Notes: a model not told the origin generated them from the letters alone. 64,000 nucleotides of DNA from Herbaspirillum hiltneri N3 (GCF_001267925.1 NZ_CP011409.1:2108001-2172000), one strand, 5' to 3'. Positions 1 to 8,736 are shown, numbered from the stretch's first letter. A program made the numbers and translations.

Positions 1-171
1 GGTCCAGCCGGCATCGCCGGGATTGCCCAGATAGACGAAGGCAATCGGCAATGGCGAGGGCAATGCCGTTCTCTGAGGCTGCTGGGCTCGGGCCAGGCTG
101 AATCCTGCTGCCAGTATCGTCGCGACGCCGACAATTGCCATTTGGTTGATCCGTGCTCGGTTCATCATCAT
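1..171 (-). CDS. BMP-family ABC transporter substrate-binding protein, N-terminal part only
   Basis: The gene runs off the left edge; 57 codons are present. The product begins with a signal peptide (three Met codons, then a hydrophobic stretch ending in Ala-Arg-Ala) followed by the strand IAFVYLGNPGDAGWT. That segment is typical of the basic membrane protein (BMP/Med/PnrA-like) family, whose members bind nucleosides or related small molecules in the periplasm for an ABC importer. ATG codons at 171, 168 and 165 could each start it; an AAGGGAAG-like ribosome site lies just upstream. It is divergent from a GntR regulator, with repeated operator-like motifs between them, so that regulator probably controls it. 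The ligand cannot be told from this fragment. Confidence 0.75.
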   Translation of the reverse strand, partial: MMMNRARINQMAIVGVATILAAGFSLARAQQPQRTALPSPLPIAFVYLGNPGDAGWT

Positions 172-263
172 GTCTTTCTTCCCTTGGGTTGGTAATGTGC
201 CGTCCTTACGCTCGATTGGTGGCAGCACAGTGATTGTTGGTCAACGGAAAGTCCTTACATTGC

Positions 264-330
264 AAATATCTGGCATTCCAAATATGAAAATCTGGGATGC
301 CAGATATTTCAAGCAAATGGTATGCCAGAT
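264..330. promoter_or_regulatory. Operator-like inverted repeats between BMP transporter gene and gntR gene
   Basis: Two 16-bp arms at 264-279 and 294-309 are inverted copies with one mismatch, separated by 14 bp. Each contains the core TCTGGCAT or ATGCCAGA. A third half-site (GGTATGCCAGAT) lies at 319-330, and TGTATACCA follows at 341-349. FadR-subfamily GntR regulators often bind short palindromes of the TGGTNNNACCA kind, so these are probably sites for the regulator encoded at 538. The rest of 172-537 holds no convincing gene. Confidence 0.6.
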
Positions 331-537
331 TCATATAAAATGTATACCAGTAGAGGATGCGATCGCCTGCGTTGAGTTGACGCAGGCTCCCGGCCAGCAA
401 GCCCCCCTGCATTGCACCGGATTGGCCAAGGGTTCCCGGCAACGGTGCGCGCAAGGGGCCAGGATGGAACGTTCGGCAGAGGGCCACTACACTGACCGCA
501 GTTATGCGATGAGTTCGATGAATCAACGAGGTTGGCA

Positions 538-1203
538 ATGAAAACGCAGGAAATACAAGATCGCGTGTTTGACGCGATAGTCAGCAGAAAGCTGGTACCG
601 GGCGCGAAAATCAATGAACGCGAGCTGGCCGATGCCTTCGGCGTAAGCCGCACCATCGTACGCCAGGCCTTGAGCCGCCTTCAGCAGGAAGGACTGGTCA
701 CGATTTCGCCTAAACGCGCGACCACAGTTTCCAAGCCGACCATTGAAGAGGCGCATCAGTTGTTCGACGCCATCGCCATGATGGAAGGCGCAGCCATTGA
801 ACGGCTGTCCAAGAGCATCAGCACCTCCCAGATGGAGCGCCTCAAACAACATGTCAAGGATGAGCATACGGCCTCCCAAGCGGGCGACCATGAGGTCGCC
901 AACGATCTGGCTCGCGACTTTCATGCTCTGTTTGTCGGCTTCGTCGACAATGCGTTAATCATTAAAGCGCATAGCCAATTACTCAAGCAACAGGCGCTCA
1001 TCACTGCGTTGTTTAAAACCGATTTTGATTATGACTGCTTGCAGGGCGACCATATGGCAGTGGTGGATTTCTTGGCCGAGGGCAAGGTGCAAGAGGCCAA
1101 GGACAAGCTAGCTGACCATTACAAACTGGTGATCCGGGGCTATCAGTTCAAAAATGGCGAGCCCGATGAAGTAAATATACCCTTGATCTTTGGTCCTGCT
1201 TGA
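538..1203 (+). CDS. GntR family transcriptional regulator with FCD ligand-binding domain
   Basis: A 221-aa DNA-binding regulator. Residues about 1-65 form the GntR winged helix (KLVPGAKINERELADAFGVSR, then a conserved VRQALSRLQQEGLV helix). The remaining helical part (EGAAIERL, the HALFVGF helix and a C-terminal GDHMAVVDFLAEG helix) fits the FCD domain of FadR-like members, which sense small carboxylates or sugars. A TTG codon at 532 would extend it by two codons, but the ACGAGG ribosome site at 525-530 is spaced for the ATG at 538. Divergent to a BMP transporter gene; autoregulation and control of that transporter are inferred from the shared operator region. Confidence 0.85.
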   Translation: MKTQEIQDRVFDAIVSRKLVPGAKINERELADAFGVSRTIVRQALSRLQQEGLVTISPKRATTVSKPTIEEAHQLFDAIAMMEGAAIERLSKSISTSQMERLKQHVKDEHTASQAGDHEVANDLARDFHALFVGFVDNALIIKAHSQLLKQQALITALFKTDFDYDCLQGDHMAVVDFLAEGKVQEAKDKLADHYKLVIRGYQFKNGEPDEVNIPLIFGPA

Positions 1204-1538
1204 TCTGTACTCCTGCATGATGTGCGCGTTTCTCAGCCTGGCCCGTACCCAAGAGAGAGTTTCCGTTTGCTGGAAGGTAGCCCGCCATGTCGTCCCTATC
1301 AGATCGGTTAAATCCAGACCGCCGGCAATCTTGGCGCGCCTCTCAAAGCACCCTTCCCCCAGAAAGCCGAATTGTTGATACCGCTTACGCGCAAGGGCCT
1401 TGCCCTTACGCGCCAACCACGTCGATAACGAGTTGCCAGGCTAAATCGAGGATTGCTGAGCAATTGTGAGAATTTTCACGAACCAGCGCCCGGACTGCTG
1501 CCACCAAGGAACAACATTCCTTCTTTCTGGGTGCAGAC
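1204..1538. other. Intergenic region with one copy of a dispersed repeat
   Basis: No convincing gene is seen between the GntR gene and the small ORF at 1539. The only notable structure is a 69-bp element at 1452-1520 that recurs at 8737-8805 and contains the 12-bp core AATTTTCACGAA. Confidence 0.5.
1452..1520 (+). repeat. Dispersed 69-bp element, copy A
   Basis: Ungapped hand alignment with 8737-8805 gives about 54 of 69 identical bases. The best conserved parts are ATTGCTGAG, the core AATTTTCACGAA and a later TGCTG. Both copies are intergenic and in the same orientation. Copy A lies immediately upstream of the small membrane-protein ORF at 1539. Function unknown; it could be a regulatory site, a decayed mobile element end or a duplicated promoter. 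Confidence 0.5.
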
Positions 1539-1769
1539 ATGAATCTGTTTTTCGAATTCTTCAACGAAGACCCGCATTTCTTCACGATGTTGTGCATCCT
1601 CGCGGGCGCATTCCTGTTTGGACTGTTTTATTTCTACGAGGCTGACAAGGAGTACGAACGCCGTGAAGCCAGCGAATGGGAAGAGATTGCAAATACCTTT
1701 TCCGATCTGAGCGGAGTAACCGACATTCCCGCCATCCTACGAATCGAGCATGCCACAAAACCTGAGTAA
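1539..1769 (+). CDS. Small single-span membrane protein, hypothetical
   Basis: A 76-aa ORF starting MNLFFEFFNEDPHFFTML. It has one hydrophobic segment at about residues 17-32 (LCILAGAFLFGLFYFY) followed by an acidic, charged cytoplasmic-like tail. I recognise no family. The ribosome site is weak (GGGTGCAG before the ATG). Codon use and composition are plausible for a gene, but the ORF is short and may not be expressed. Confidence 0.4.
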   Translation: MNLFFEFFNEDPHFFTMLCILAGAFLFGLFYFYEADKEYERREASEWEEIANTFSDLSGVTDIPAILRIEHATKPE

Positions 1770-2021
1770 GCCCTGCACTGACCATGCAGCTAAGATACCG
1801 CATGTTTGATTACCGCTACGCAGTGCGCTTTGAGCAGCTCGGCCGACCCGGCCGCTACGGTGATCGCTGTGCTACGTACGATCGCTAGATGCGCAGCCGA
1901 ATTGGCTGGGCGGCGATTGATTGTTCAAGGTTCTTCAATAAGGAACTTCTTCCATTGCACCAACATATAAACAGTATTGGTGTATGCAAAACATCGCGAA
2001 CTTGAAGGTAAACATCGTTTT

Positions 2022-2053
2022 GGACGGGGGTTCGATTCCCCCCACCTCCACCA
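2022..2053 (+). repeat. 3' end of ssrA (tmRNA): putative attachment-site remnant
   Basis: Thirty-two bases match the T-arm, acceptor strand and CCA end expected for a tmRNA or tRNA gene (GGACGGGGGTTCGATTCC, then CCCCACCTCCACCA). The reverse strand of this stretch encodes the peptide WWRWGESNPRP, which I associate with ORFs misannotated across ssrA ends. The upstream 100 bp contains neither the 5' acceptor strand GGAGGTG nor a tag-peptide reading frame, so this is not a complete RNA gene. Such partial copies are left as attR when an element integrates into the 3' end of ssrA. Confidence 0.6.
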
Positions 2054-2215
2054 AATGTTGGCATGTTTATGCTCTCGAGAATACGCCTCCATTTGAAGGG
2101 GGTGAACAGGTTTCGACAGAGCGATCAGTAACCGGAGATACACCACGTCACGCGTCTGACGTAAATAGCGCAAATCGATAATTGCAAATGAATCGCAATA
2201 TCTTGCTGTCGGGAC

Positions 2216-2855
2216 CTAAAAACCGATAGCCGAGGAACCGGCCCCTTCGAAAGAAGGCTTGGGAACAGAATGGCCGGACCAACTCTGTCGTTTGCAGCGA
2301 GAGAAAAACCGGGCGGAAGCGAGAATTTCGGAGGTTCTCATTATCGGTATCCGTAGAGGGTGCAACCTGTACATTGGGGGCTTTTTCCGGCAAAGAAGCA
2401 GGCTCGTGGCAAACAGATGTCTGCCGTTCTTCAATTCCTTCACGTCTCCTGCAGCCGCGACCATCGCCGTCGCGGTAATTGCTTCCAGGCCATCCATTGC
2501 CTGAATCTTCTGACACAACGCCGAATTCGCCGTAATGCCCCATCCATTGATTGGTACATCAATGCGTTCTTTCACGACACGAATGTGCTCCGGCAGCTCG
2601 ATCAAAATAGCGCCGAAGGTACTTCTTATATCGATCTCGCACTGGGCCAGCGCGGAAGGTGCAGCATGTTTGAATGCTACAGGTTTCTGCGCAATGAATA
2701 CGCTTCGTTACCCGTCCCTCTCCCCTGGTTTGGTTGATCAAGGCTGTACATTGATGTACCCAGCAATTAACGCACGCGCGATCCACCATGTAACTGGAAC
2801 ATCCGTTCAGCCAGGTCAATTCCGAGAATGTCGGATATCCATGACACACCTCCCC
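2216..2855 (-). pseudogene. Decayed IS110-family transposase
   Basis: Fragments in more than one minus-strand frame resemble IS110-type (DEDD) transposases. Near 2850-2800 one frame reads ILGIDLAERMFQLHG, the usual N-terminal Asp-containing strand. At about 2745 ALINQTRG appears, and in the 2605-2400 frame there is MDGLEAITATAMVAAAGD followed by KELKNGRHLFA, matching the C-terminal transposase domain. The reading frame is broken by shifts and most of the middle is deleted. It lies just right of the ssrA-like remnant, consistent with an old integration hot spot. Confidence 0.65.
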
Positions 2856-2928
2856 GCTTAGATTAGATGAAACGCTGGTTTGATCCTATTTGTCGTGTCG
2901 GGGCGGCTGGGTAAATCGACAAAAGAAA

Positions 2929-2958
2929 AATGGCGTTCTGTCTTAACAGAACGCCATT
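2929..2958 (-). terminator. Rho-independent terminator of the 1242-aa protein gene
   Basis: A perfect 13-bp stem (arms 2929-2941 and 2946-2958, AATGGCGTTCTGT and its complement) with a 4-base loop. On the minus strand it is followed by the T-rich run TTTTTCTTTT. It lies 66 bp after the stop of the large minus-strand gene. Confidence 0.85.
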
Positions 2959-3024
2959 ACCTCGAAAGCGGGGTTTTGGCATGCCACGCTGACCTGCGGC
3001 ATGGGGAGAGTGAAGCTGGCGCGA

Positions 3025-6000
3025 TTAGGCAGGATAGCTGCTGGTGCCGCGCTGGCCTTCGGTCTTTTGCAGCTTGGCGTAGGTTACGCCGGTGGTCCAG
3101 CCGAACTGACGGTTTTCCGAGGTGCGTTCGCTGGTGGTCACCTTCCATGGTTTGAAGGAGTCGGGGCTGCGCAGTACGACATCGCGCTGTTCATCGGTAT
3201 GCTTGGCCTGCACGGCATTGCCGTGTAGGCGCTCCAGCTCTGCCTTCGCGGCCAGGCCATCCATGACCGCCGCCGGCGACGGATTGAGACAGTTGCTGAT
3301 CGAGAAGACGTGGCGTGAATTGCCTTCCGACTTTTCCTCGGCCTGCTTCAAGATGTCATACAGCCAACCCTTGGCCACTCGCATCTGCTCATGCACCGGC
3401 GGTTTTTCGGCGGCACTCTTGAACAACTGCTCGGCGCCCAAGGCGACCAGTTCACGCTGATTTTGGTTGACTCGATGAACATGATTCTTGATGTTGACGT
3501 CCTCGATGTCGATACGGGTATCGACCGCGTTGGTCTCGCCATCGCGCACGATGTAGCGTAGCTTGGTATCTACGCCGCTTTCCTGGAACTGCCGGTGTCC
3601 TGACGCCAGGCCACCGTAGGATTCACTGGATTTCGCAGTCGGGTCCATGGCGAACAGCCCATTGACGCTGACCACGCCAGCCTGACCCCAAGCATTGCCG
3701 CCGGATAAGGCGTTAGAGCGCGTGACTTCCATCCAGCCCGACTTGTCACTCTGGCGATACAGCTTGCTGCGGCGCTCCGATTTCGAGCCGGCGCCCAGGA
3801 TCTGGATACGCGAAGCATTGTCGCCGGTACCGCCGGCTAGGGTCAGCGCGGATACATTAGGCGCGATCTCGTTGCGCACGGTTTCTTCGCGATAGGTCCC
3901 TACCGCGCTGACCGACAGGTTGCTGTGATTGGCCAGTAATTCGCCGATGAGCTGCGGCATCACCTGCACGCCCTCCTCATCTTCCATGAACTTGCCAATG
4001 CGTGTGTCCGGGGCGTTTCCGCGTGGCTTTTCGTCGCGGCCGAGCAAGGTTTGCAATACCGCCAGGGCCTGATCGCGGGTAGCCTCGTCGTCGCCGGCGC
4101 GCGGCAGGCGCAGCCATACGCCATTGGTGTCAGAGCGCTCGAAGGTCACGGTCTTGTCGACGCCGCCGCCTGAACTCAAGATGGATTCATAGCCGACCCG
4201 GACGCCGACGCCGCCACCGCCCCCCTTCATGGTGCGCTTTTCTGTGCCGACAAAAATCTCGAAACCCGTGGTCGAGAAGCCGATTTCGAATACTGCGCAG
4301 CGCGTGGCAGACCCCTTGATTTCGCCACGTATTGGCAGCACCACCGAGATGGTGCCCGGATCGAGCGACAGCGGCCAGGTGAAGGCCTTGGTGCTGCCCC
4401 CCATGACGCCGCCTTCGCTGGTCTTGAGCTTGCCGCGCAGTTCGAACTGATAGACCTTGGGCGCCAGATAGTCGTAGAGGTCATCGAGCGAACGGATGTT
4501 CTTCACCTCTTCGACCGCCGTCATGGCGCGCATCACCGATATATTGGTCTGCAATTCCCTACCCAGGTCAGCGGAGGATTTTTGCGAGTCATCGATGACG
4601 ATATGCTCTTTGATGTCATCGAACAGGTCGATTACGTTGTGGGGATTAGCTACCTTTTCGCCATGCGTCTTGATGAAGTCGTTCACGCTAGTAGCGTCGA
4701 TTTTTGCGTCGGCGGCGAGTAGACGTCCGAGGCGGTTTTGCACCAGATGGGTCAATGCCTGAGCGTCGTCGGCTTCCAGCGAGATGTGGCCTGGGCGCAC
4801 ATCCTTGTTTTCCTTGCTCTTGTCACCCGCCAGCAGAATGCCGCCAAGCATCAGGGCTTGGTCGCCGCTGAGCGAACCAGGAGCGATTGAGCTTACCGCG
4901 GTCTGCAAATTGTCGACCGCCTTGCTGGAGGACGGATCCTCGGTGATGACATCCAGCGCTTCTTGCGGCACCAGATCACGCAGGCGTTGCACGGCCTGGC
5001 GCAAGTTTTTGTCCAGCCTCGACATCGGGCGAGCCGGCACGTCGTAACCCAGAGTGGAGGTCTTCGAGGCCAGATCCAGTGTCTTATCGCTGAACGGGGT
5101 CTTGTCCTTGGAAGGATTGCGCAAGCCTTTTTTCTGTGTGTCGGTAATCCACTCGGTAAGCATCTTCTCCAGACGCTGGTTGACATCGATCAGCTTGGGA
5201 TCAATCGCGGTGTCGGTATTCTCGGTGGCGGTGAAGAACTTGTTGCGCACGGCGTTGTAGCAGCCGCGCTCTACGTCGGTGCGGCTTTCATAATTGCCTT
5301 CTTTCTTGATGGCTTTGGCCGCGTCGTCAGCCGCGCTCAGCGCGGAATAGCGCGGCGTGTCTTCGATATCTCCGTCTCCGTCCCATGCTTCTTCCAGTCG
5401 CTTCATGGTGGTTGTGGCGAGCGCTTCGACTCGGAACGCGCTACGCAATTCCTTTGGAATTTCAGCCCCATTGATCTGTTCGGCCGCCAGCAAGCCACCT
5501 GGTAGTGACAACACCACCTGCATAGCCTCGCCATGCAGCTCATTCAGATCACTTTCGTCCAGATCACTTTCGGCGCCTTCCATCTCCCAGGCCTTGGCCA
5601 ATGCACCGATATAGATGTCTACCACCATGGGTGCCGGCATCGCATGCTTCTTGAGATCGAATTCGCTAGTGATGACCTTTTGCAGCTTGTCGCGCACGAA
5701 GGCTTGCAGTTGATCCTTGTCTTTGTAGCCTTCCAGTCCGATCAGGCCGGTCAGCGAAGCTTCGACCTCTGTGGCGTTGGCTTCCTTGAGGTCGGCGAGT
5801 TCGGTTTCGAGGTCCGCGGCGGTATTGGCCGACAGACGATCCAGCGAGACCTTCATCTTCTCCAGATGACTGATCATCGGATTAGCCTCCTGCAGTGCCT
5901 GCAGGCCAAGCGCCACCTTGCGCAGCTCCTGCTGCTTTTCGAGCTGGACCTTCATTTTTGCGAGATCTTCCTTCAGCTTGGCGACATTGCGCCCCAGCTT

Positions 6001-6753
6001 GACATCGTTCTTGATCCTGTCTTCTTGTTTCTTGATCTTACCTTCGAGCTCTTCGCAGTGTTCCGCGCTTAGCTTGAGCGCCTTCTGCGCCGCATCGGGT
6101 GCCTCCGGCAACTGTTTTCTTAAGGACTCTAGCTCGATCTTGGCGGCGTCGTGCTTCAACGCGCCTACCTTGCGATTGTCGCCAGCCTGTTTCAACGCGT
6201 CCTGGAGCACCTCGATTAGCTCGCTGGTCTCTTGCCTGAGCAGTTCGATCTTCTTCTGGCGGCGCGCGGTGGACTGCACATTGAGGAAGGTCTGCATGGG
6301 AGCGTAGCCGTCTTGCAGCTTTACGTTGGCAAAAGGCGAATTTTTCTTTTGCAGCTTATTGGGCTGCGGTCCCTTACCCAGATGCACCGCCTTGCTGGTA
6401 TTGGCCTTGACGTTCCCCTTGTCGGGAATGGAAGCCACGTCCGCAGCGGCGCGGCGCAGCATGCTGCCGGCCGAGCGGCTTTTGCTCTTGGCAGCACTGT
6501 TGTCAAGCAGCTTGTTGACTTCCTGTTCGATGTTTTCGATATCCTTGCGGAAATCTGTGGTGTTGGCCAGCAGCATCGCCTGCCAGGCGGAGGTGCTGCG
6601 TGGCGGGCGTTTTTGCAAAGGATCGTAGGCTTGCTCGATCATCTCTTTGGTCTGTTCGCTGCGTGGTTGTTCGTGCCGCACACTGGTGGCATCGCGGGTT
6701 ACAAAATAACCCAAGCTTGATTGCTGGGTATGCCCAGCGGGAGTAAAAGCCAT
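3025..6753 (-). CDS. Large (1242 aa) candidate type III effector, family not recognised
   Basis: I place the start at the ATG at 6753 (MAFTPAGHTQQSS) because it follows AAGAGAGAC and because the longer frame would cross the divergent promoter and overlap the kinase gene. The first ~130 residues are Ser/Gln/Lys-rich without a signal peptide, as expected for a type III signal. Residues about 160-325 are strongly heptad-like, alternating Leu with Lys/Glu (KLKEDLAKMKVQLEKQQELR). The C-terminal half is Gly- and Asp-rich with beta-type sequence (MKGGGGGVGVRVGYES). No catalytic motif is obvious. A degenerate hrp box lies ~120 bp upstream and a strong terminator downstream. Size and context suggest an effector, but I cannot match it to AvrE or another named family. 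Confidence 0.6.
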   Translation of the reverse strand: MAFTPAGHTQQSSLGYFVTRDATSVRHEQPRSEQTKEMIEQAYDPLQKRPPRSTSAWQAMLLANTTDFRKDIENIEQEVNKLLDNSAAKSKSRSAGSMLRRAAADVASIPDKGNVKANTSKAVHLGKGPQPNKLQKKNSPFANVKLQDGYAPMQTFLNVQSTARRQKKIELLRQETSELIEVLQDALKQAGDNRKVGALKHDAAKIELESLRKQLPEAPDAAQKALKLSAEHCEELEGKIKKQEDRIKNDVKLGRNVAKLKEDLAKMKVQLEKQQELRKVALGLQALQEANPMISHLEKMKVSLDRLSANTAADLETELADLKEANATEVEASLTGLIGLEGYKDKDQLQAFVRDKLQKVITSEFDLKKHAMPAPMVVDIYIGALAKAWEMEGAESDLDESDLNELHGEAMQVVLSLPGGLLAAEQINGAEIPKELRSAFRVEALATTTMKRLEEAWDGDGDIEDTPRYSALSAADDAAKAIKKEGNYESRTDVERGCYNAVRNKFFTATENTDTAIDPKLIDVNQRLEKMLTEWITDTQKKGLRNPSKDKTPFSDKTLDLASKTSTLGYDVPARPMSRLDKNLRQAVQRLRDLVPQEALDVITEDPSSSKAVDNLQTAVSSIAPGSLSGDQALMLGGILLAGDKSKENKDVRPGHISLEADDAQALTHLVQNRLGRLLAADAKIDATSVNDFIKTHGEKVANPHNVIDLFDDIKEHIVIDDSQKSSADLGRELQTNISVMRAMTAVEEVKNIRSLDDLYDYLAPKVYQFELRGKLKTSEGGVMGGSTKAFTWPLSLDPGTISVVLPIRGEIKGSATRCAVFEIGFSTTGFEIFVGTEKRTMKGGGGGVGVRVGYESILSSGGGVDKTVTFERSDTNGVWLRLPRAGDDEATRDQALAVLQTLLGRDEKPRGNAPDTRIGKFMEDEEGVQVMPQLIGELLANHSNLSVSAVGTYREETVRNEIAPNVSALTLAGGTGDNASRIQILGAGSKSERRSKLYRQSDKSGWMEVTRSNALSGGNAWGQAGVVSVNGLFAMDPTAKSSESYGGLASGHRQFQESGVDTKLRYIVRDGETNAVDTRIDIEDVNIKNHVHRVNQNQRELVALGAEQLFKSAAEKPPVHEQMRVAKGWLYDILKQAEEKSEGNSRHVFSISNCLNPSPAAVMDGLAAKAELERLHGNAVQAKHTDEQRDVVLRSPDSFKPWKVTTSERTSENRQFGWTTGVTYAKLQKTEGQRGTSSYPA

Positions 6754-6870
6754 GACTGTCTCTCTTATAAATAGGCTCCGTGGCAATGTGCTCCGGCCAT
6801 CGACCGCACACCATGCCAACTTCGAAACCGTGGTGAATATTCGGTGCGCTTGCATTGAAATGCGCCCCCA

Positions 6871-6899
6871 TCTGTGGAGGTGACGCACCATAAAGTTGC
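6871..6899 (-). promoter_or_regulatory. Degenerate hrp box upstream of the 1242-aa protein gene
   Basis: On the minus strand, GCAACT, 16 bases, then CCACAGA. The second half is a perfect CCACNNA, while the first differs from GGAACC at two positions. Spacing is right and it lies about 118 bp before the start codon. Weak evidence alone. Confidence 0.3.
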
Positions 6900-6959
6900 A
6901 TGGCATCGAAAAAAGTGTCGAGGACGCTCGCCAGTGACAAATCGAATTTGCTGCGTTCA

Positions 6960-6988
6960 GGAACCCTGACGCGCGCGCATGTGACATA
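6960..6988 (+). promoter_or_regulatory. Putative hrp box of the kinase gene
   Basis: GGAACC at 6960-6965, 16 bases, then TGACATA at 6982-6988. The first half is a perfect HrpL -35 type hexamer. The second half keeps the AC and final A of CCACNNA but differs at the first two bases. It ends 53 bp before the ATG at 7042. Confidence 0.5.
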
Positions 6989-7041
6989 TCTGTGACTATT
7001 CGCGCCTGAGCGCGCCCACTCACCACCTCATATGAATCATC

Positions 7042-8562
7042 ATGAAATCGACACCTATCGCGGGAAACGATCCTTATTCGCTTTCCAACACTGAACAGCC
7101 GCATCCCAACCGGAATGCGGCGCCATCGTCCACGCAGCCGCCGCTGCGCGCATCTCATTCACCTGCCTCCATCACCCGCCAAGGCCAGGGCATTGCGCAT
7201 CAGCTGCAGAGCGAACATGCCGCCAGCCGTCCGGTCTCCCCGACCATGTCATTGGCGGAACTCAACCAGGCCCTTGACTTGGGCAAGCAACAGGCCATCG
7301 CGCATCTCGATGCATGCATGCCGCAAGCCTTCGCCGGCATGCCGATGCGCATGACCACCGCAGACCTGCAGCGTTATCATGCGCAGCACCTGGCGCAGGC
7401 CGAGCAAGCGTTCGACCTGACGCGGCTGAGCGCGCAGGCTGAACGCCTGGACGCATCCGCCCCAGACGACGAAAACCACGCTACGCTCAATCTGCAATCA
7501 GCCTACGACGAGATCAGCGAGCACCTCACGGCGCTGTATAAGGAAGCTGGCTGGTACATGGACCTGAAAAAGGGTGCCGTCAAGTGGGAAGCTCAAAGCC
7601 CGATGGTATGGATACGCCACTGCGACTTCGAGAACCTGAACGCCTTGCCTGGCCCGTCGCATGAAGGTGAGCATGGCACCGTGTCGCCCTATGAAAGCCA
7701 GGGCCAGCGCTTTGCCGTCAAGACAGCCAAATCGAGAAACAGCAGCAGTGACGTGCTGACCATCGAATTCGAGGGCTACAAGCGCGTTCTGGACAAAGCC
7801 GGCTTGCATCGCAACATGATGGTGCCGATTGGCTTGGGCAAGGTTGACAGGAAGCGTCGACTATTGCTTGGCCATGTCGACGGCCCCAACGGACAGGTGC
7901 GTTTCGCCGAACTGCGACAATGCCGGCAGCGTGGCCTGTTGAGCGAGCGTCAATTTCAGAGCGTCTTCAAGTATTTCATGCGGCGCGGTCTGTCGGTGGT
8001 GGGCCATCTGGCCGAGGCCGGCATTGTTGGAGGTGATTTCAAACCGGACAACATCGTCTTCGATGCCGAGCATGAGCCCATCTTCGGCGACCTAGGCATG
8101 TGGAGCGAAAGCGGCGCCCCGGCCGAGGGAAAGACGCCCATCTACGGCGCGCCGGAAGCCGACCCCGATGACGAACGAGGCGTGACCGCCAGCGCAGACC
8201 TGTTCAGCTTGTGTGCGACGACAGTTGCTGCCATGCACGGCGAGCAAGGTTTGTACGTGGTCGAGGAAGGGCACACCAAGCTGGTCTGGCCCAATCTGGT
8301 CTATAACCATTCGCCAAGTCAAACGCCGTCGGTACGTCATCCTGCCTCCGAAGACACGCCGCGTGGCCAGTTCTTTTCGGTGGCGATGAAGCTCGATCCA
8401 GATCAGCGTATTTCGCTGGCCGCGGCGCGTCAGCACCCTTATCTTAATACCACCGATACCGGCGCCCCGGAAATGAGCGACGACGACGTCAAGGCGATGA
8501 TGAGCGACGCGTTGGAGCAACTGCACCAGCAACTGCAGCAAGAACAACAACAGGCCGCCTGA
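7042..8562 (+). CDS. Hanks-type protein kinase, candidate type III effector
   Basis: A 506-aa soluble protein with a Ser/Pro/Gln-rich N-terminus (about 1-75), a helical region, then a protein-kinase fold. Visible motifs are the ATP-binding Lys in FAVKTAK (K227), an acidic alpha-C stretch IEFEGYK (about 241-247), the catalytic loop GGDFKPDN (D332, K334, N337), the metal-binding GDLG (D350), APE (370-372), ASADLFSL (383-390, as in SDIWSLG) and the subdomain XI pattern DPDQRISLAAARQHPYL. All key catalytic residues are present. The HRD Arg is Gly, making it a non-RD type. There is no signal peptide or transmembrane segment. Divergent from the large effector candidate and preceded by a likely hrp box, so injection into host cells is the probable role; the target is unknown. 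Confidence 0.75.
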   Translation: MKSTPIAGNDPYSLSNTEQPHPNRNAAPSSTQPPLRASHSPASITRQGQGIAHQLQSEHAASRPVSPTMSLAELNQALDLGKQQAIAHLDACMPQAFAGMPMRMTTADLQRYHAQHLAQAEQAFDLTRLSAQAERLDASAPDDENHATLNLQSAYDEISEHLTALYKEAGWYMDLKKGAVKWEAQSPMVWIRHCDFENLNALPGPSHEGEHGTVSPYESQGQRFAVKTAKSRNSSSDVLTIEFEGYKRVLDKAGLHRNMMVPIGLGKVDRKRRLLLGHVDGPNGQVRFAELRQCRQRGLLSERQFQSVFKYFMRRGLSVVGHLAEAGIVGGDFKPDNIVFDAEHEPIFGDLGMWSESGAPAEGKTPIYGAPEADPDDERGVTASADLFSLCATTVAAMHGEQGLYVVEEGHTKLVWPNLVYNHSPSQTPSVRHPASEDTPRGQFFSVAMKLDPDQRISLAAARQHPYLNTTDTGAPEMSDDDVKAMMSDALEQLHQQLQQEQQQAA

Positions 8563-8600
8563 TCATAGCCCTAACCGTTGCCTTTTCATCTGTATTGCGC

Positions 8601-8625
8601 AGGCCGCCTTCCTGACGGCCTTTTT
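8601..8625 (+). terminator. Rho-independent terminator of the kinase gene
   Basis: Stem AGGCCG (8601-8606) with CGGCCT (8616-8621), loop of nine bases, followed by a run of T residues to 8625. It lies 39 bp after the stop codon. Confidence 0.7.
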
Positions 8626-8736
8626 CAGGAAATCGCCAGTGAGGCCATCATCCTTTCCCGGCCTCCCTGGCGCGCCGGCTGACGGGCATTTCCCGGCCTC
8701 AACTTGCTGCGCGTCGCTGTTGCGCTAATCCGCCGC

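Noticed and set aside
1925..2173. 82-aa minus-strand ORF with WWRWGESNPRP
   Set aside because: It is a reading of the ssrA/tRNA-like 3' end in reverse, a well-known annotation artefact.
3001..3228. 75-aa plus-strand ORF with a hydrophobic N-terminus
   Set aside because: It is largely antisense to the end of the 1242-aa gene and has no independent support.
6754..7158. N-terminal extension of the 1242-aa protein by 135 residues
   Set aside because: It would cross the divergent promoter and overlap the kinase gene; the ATG at 6753 has a ribosome site.
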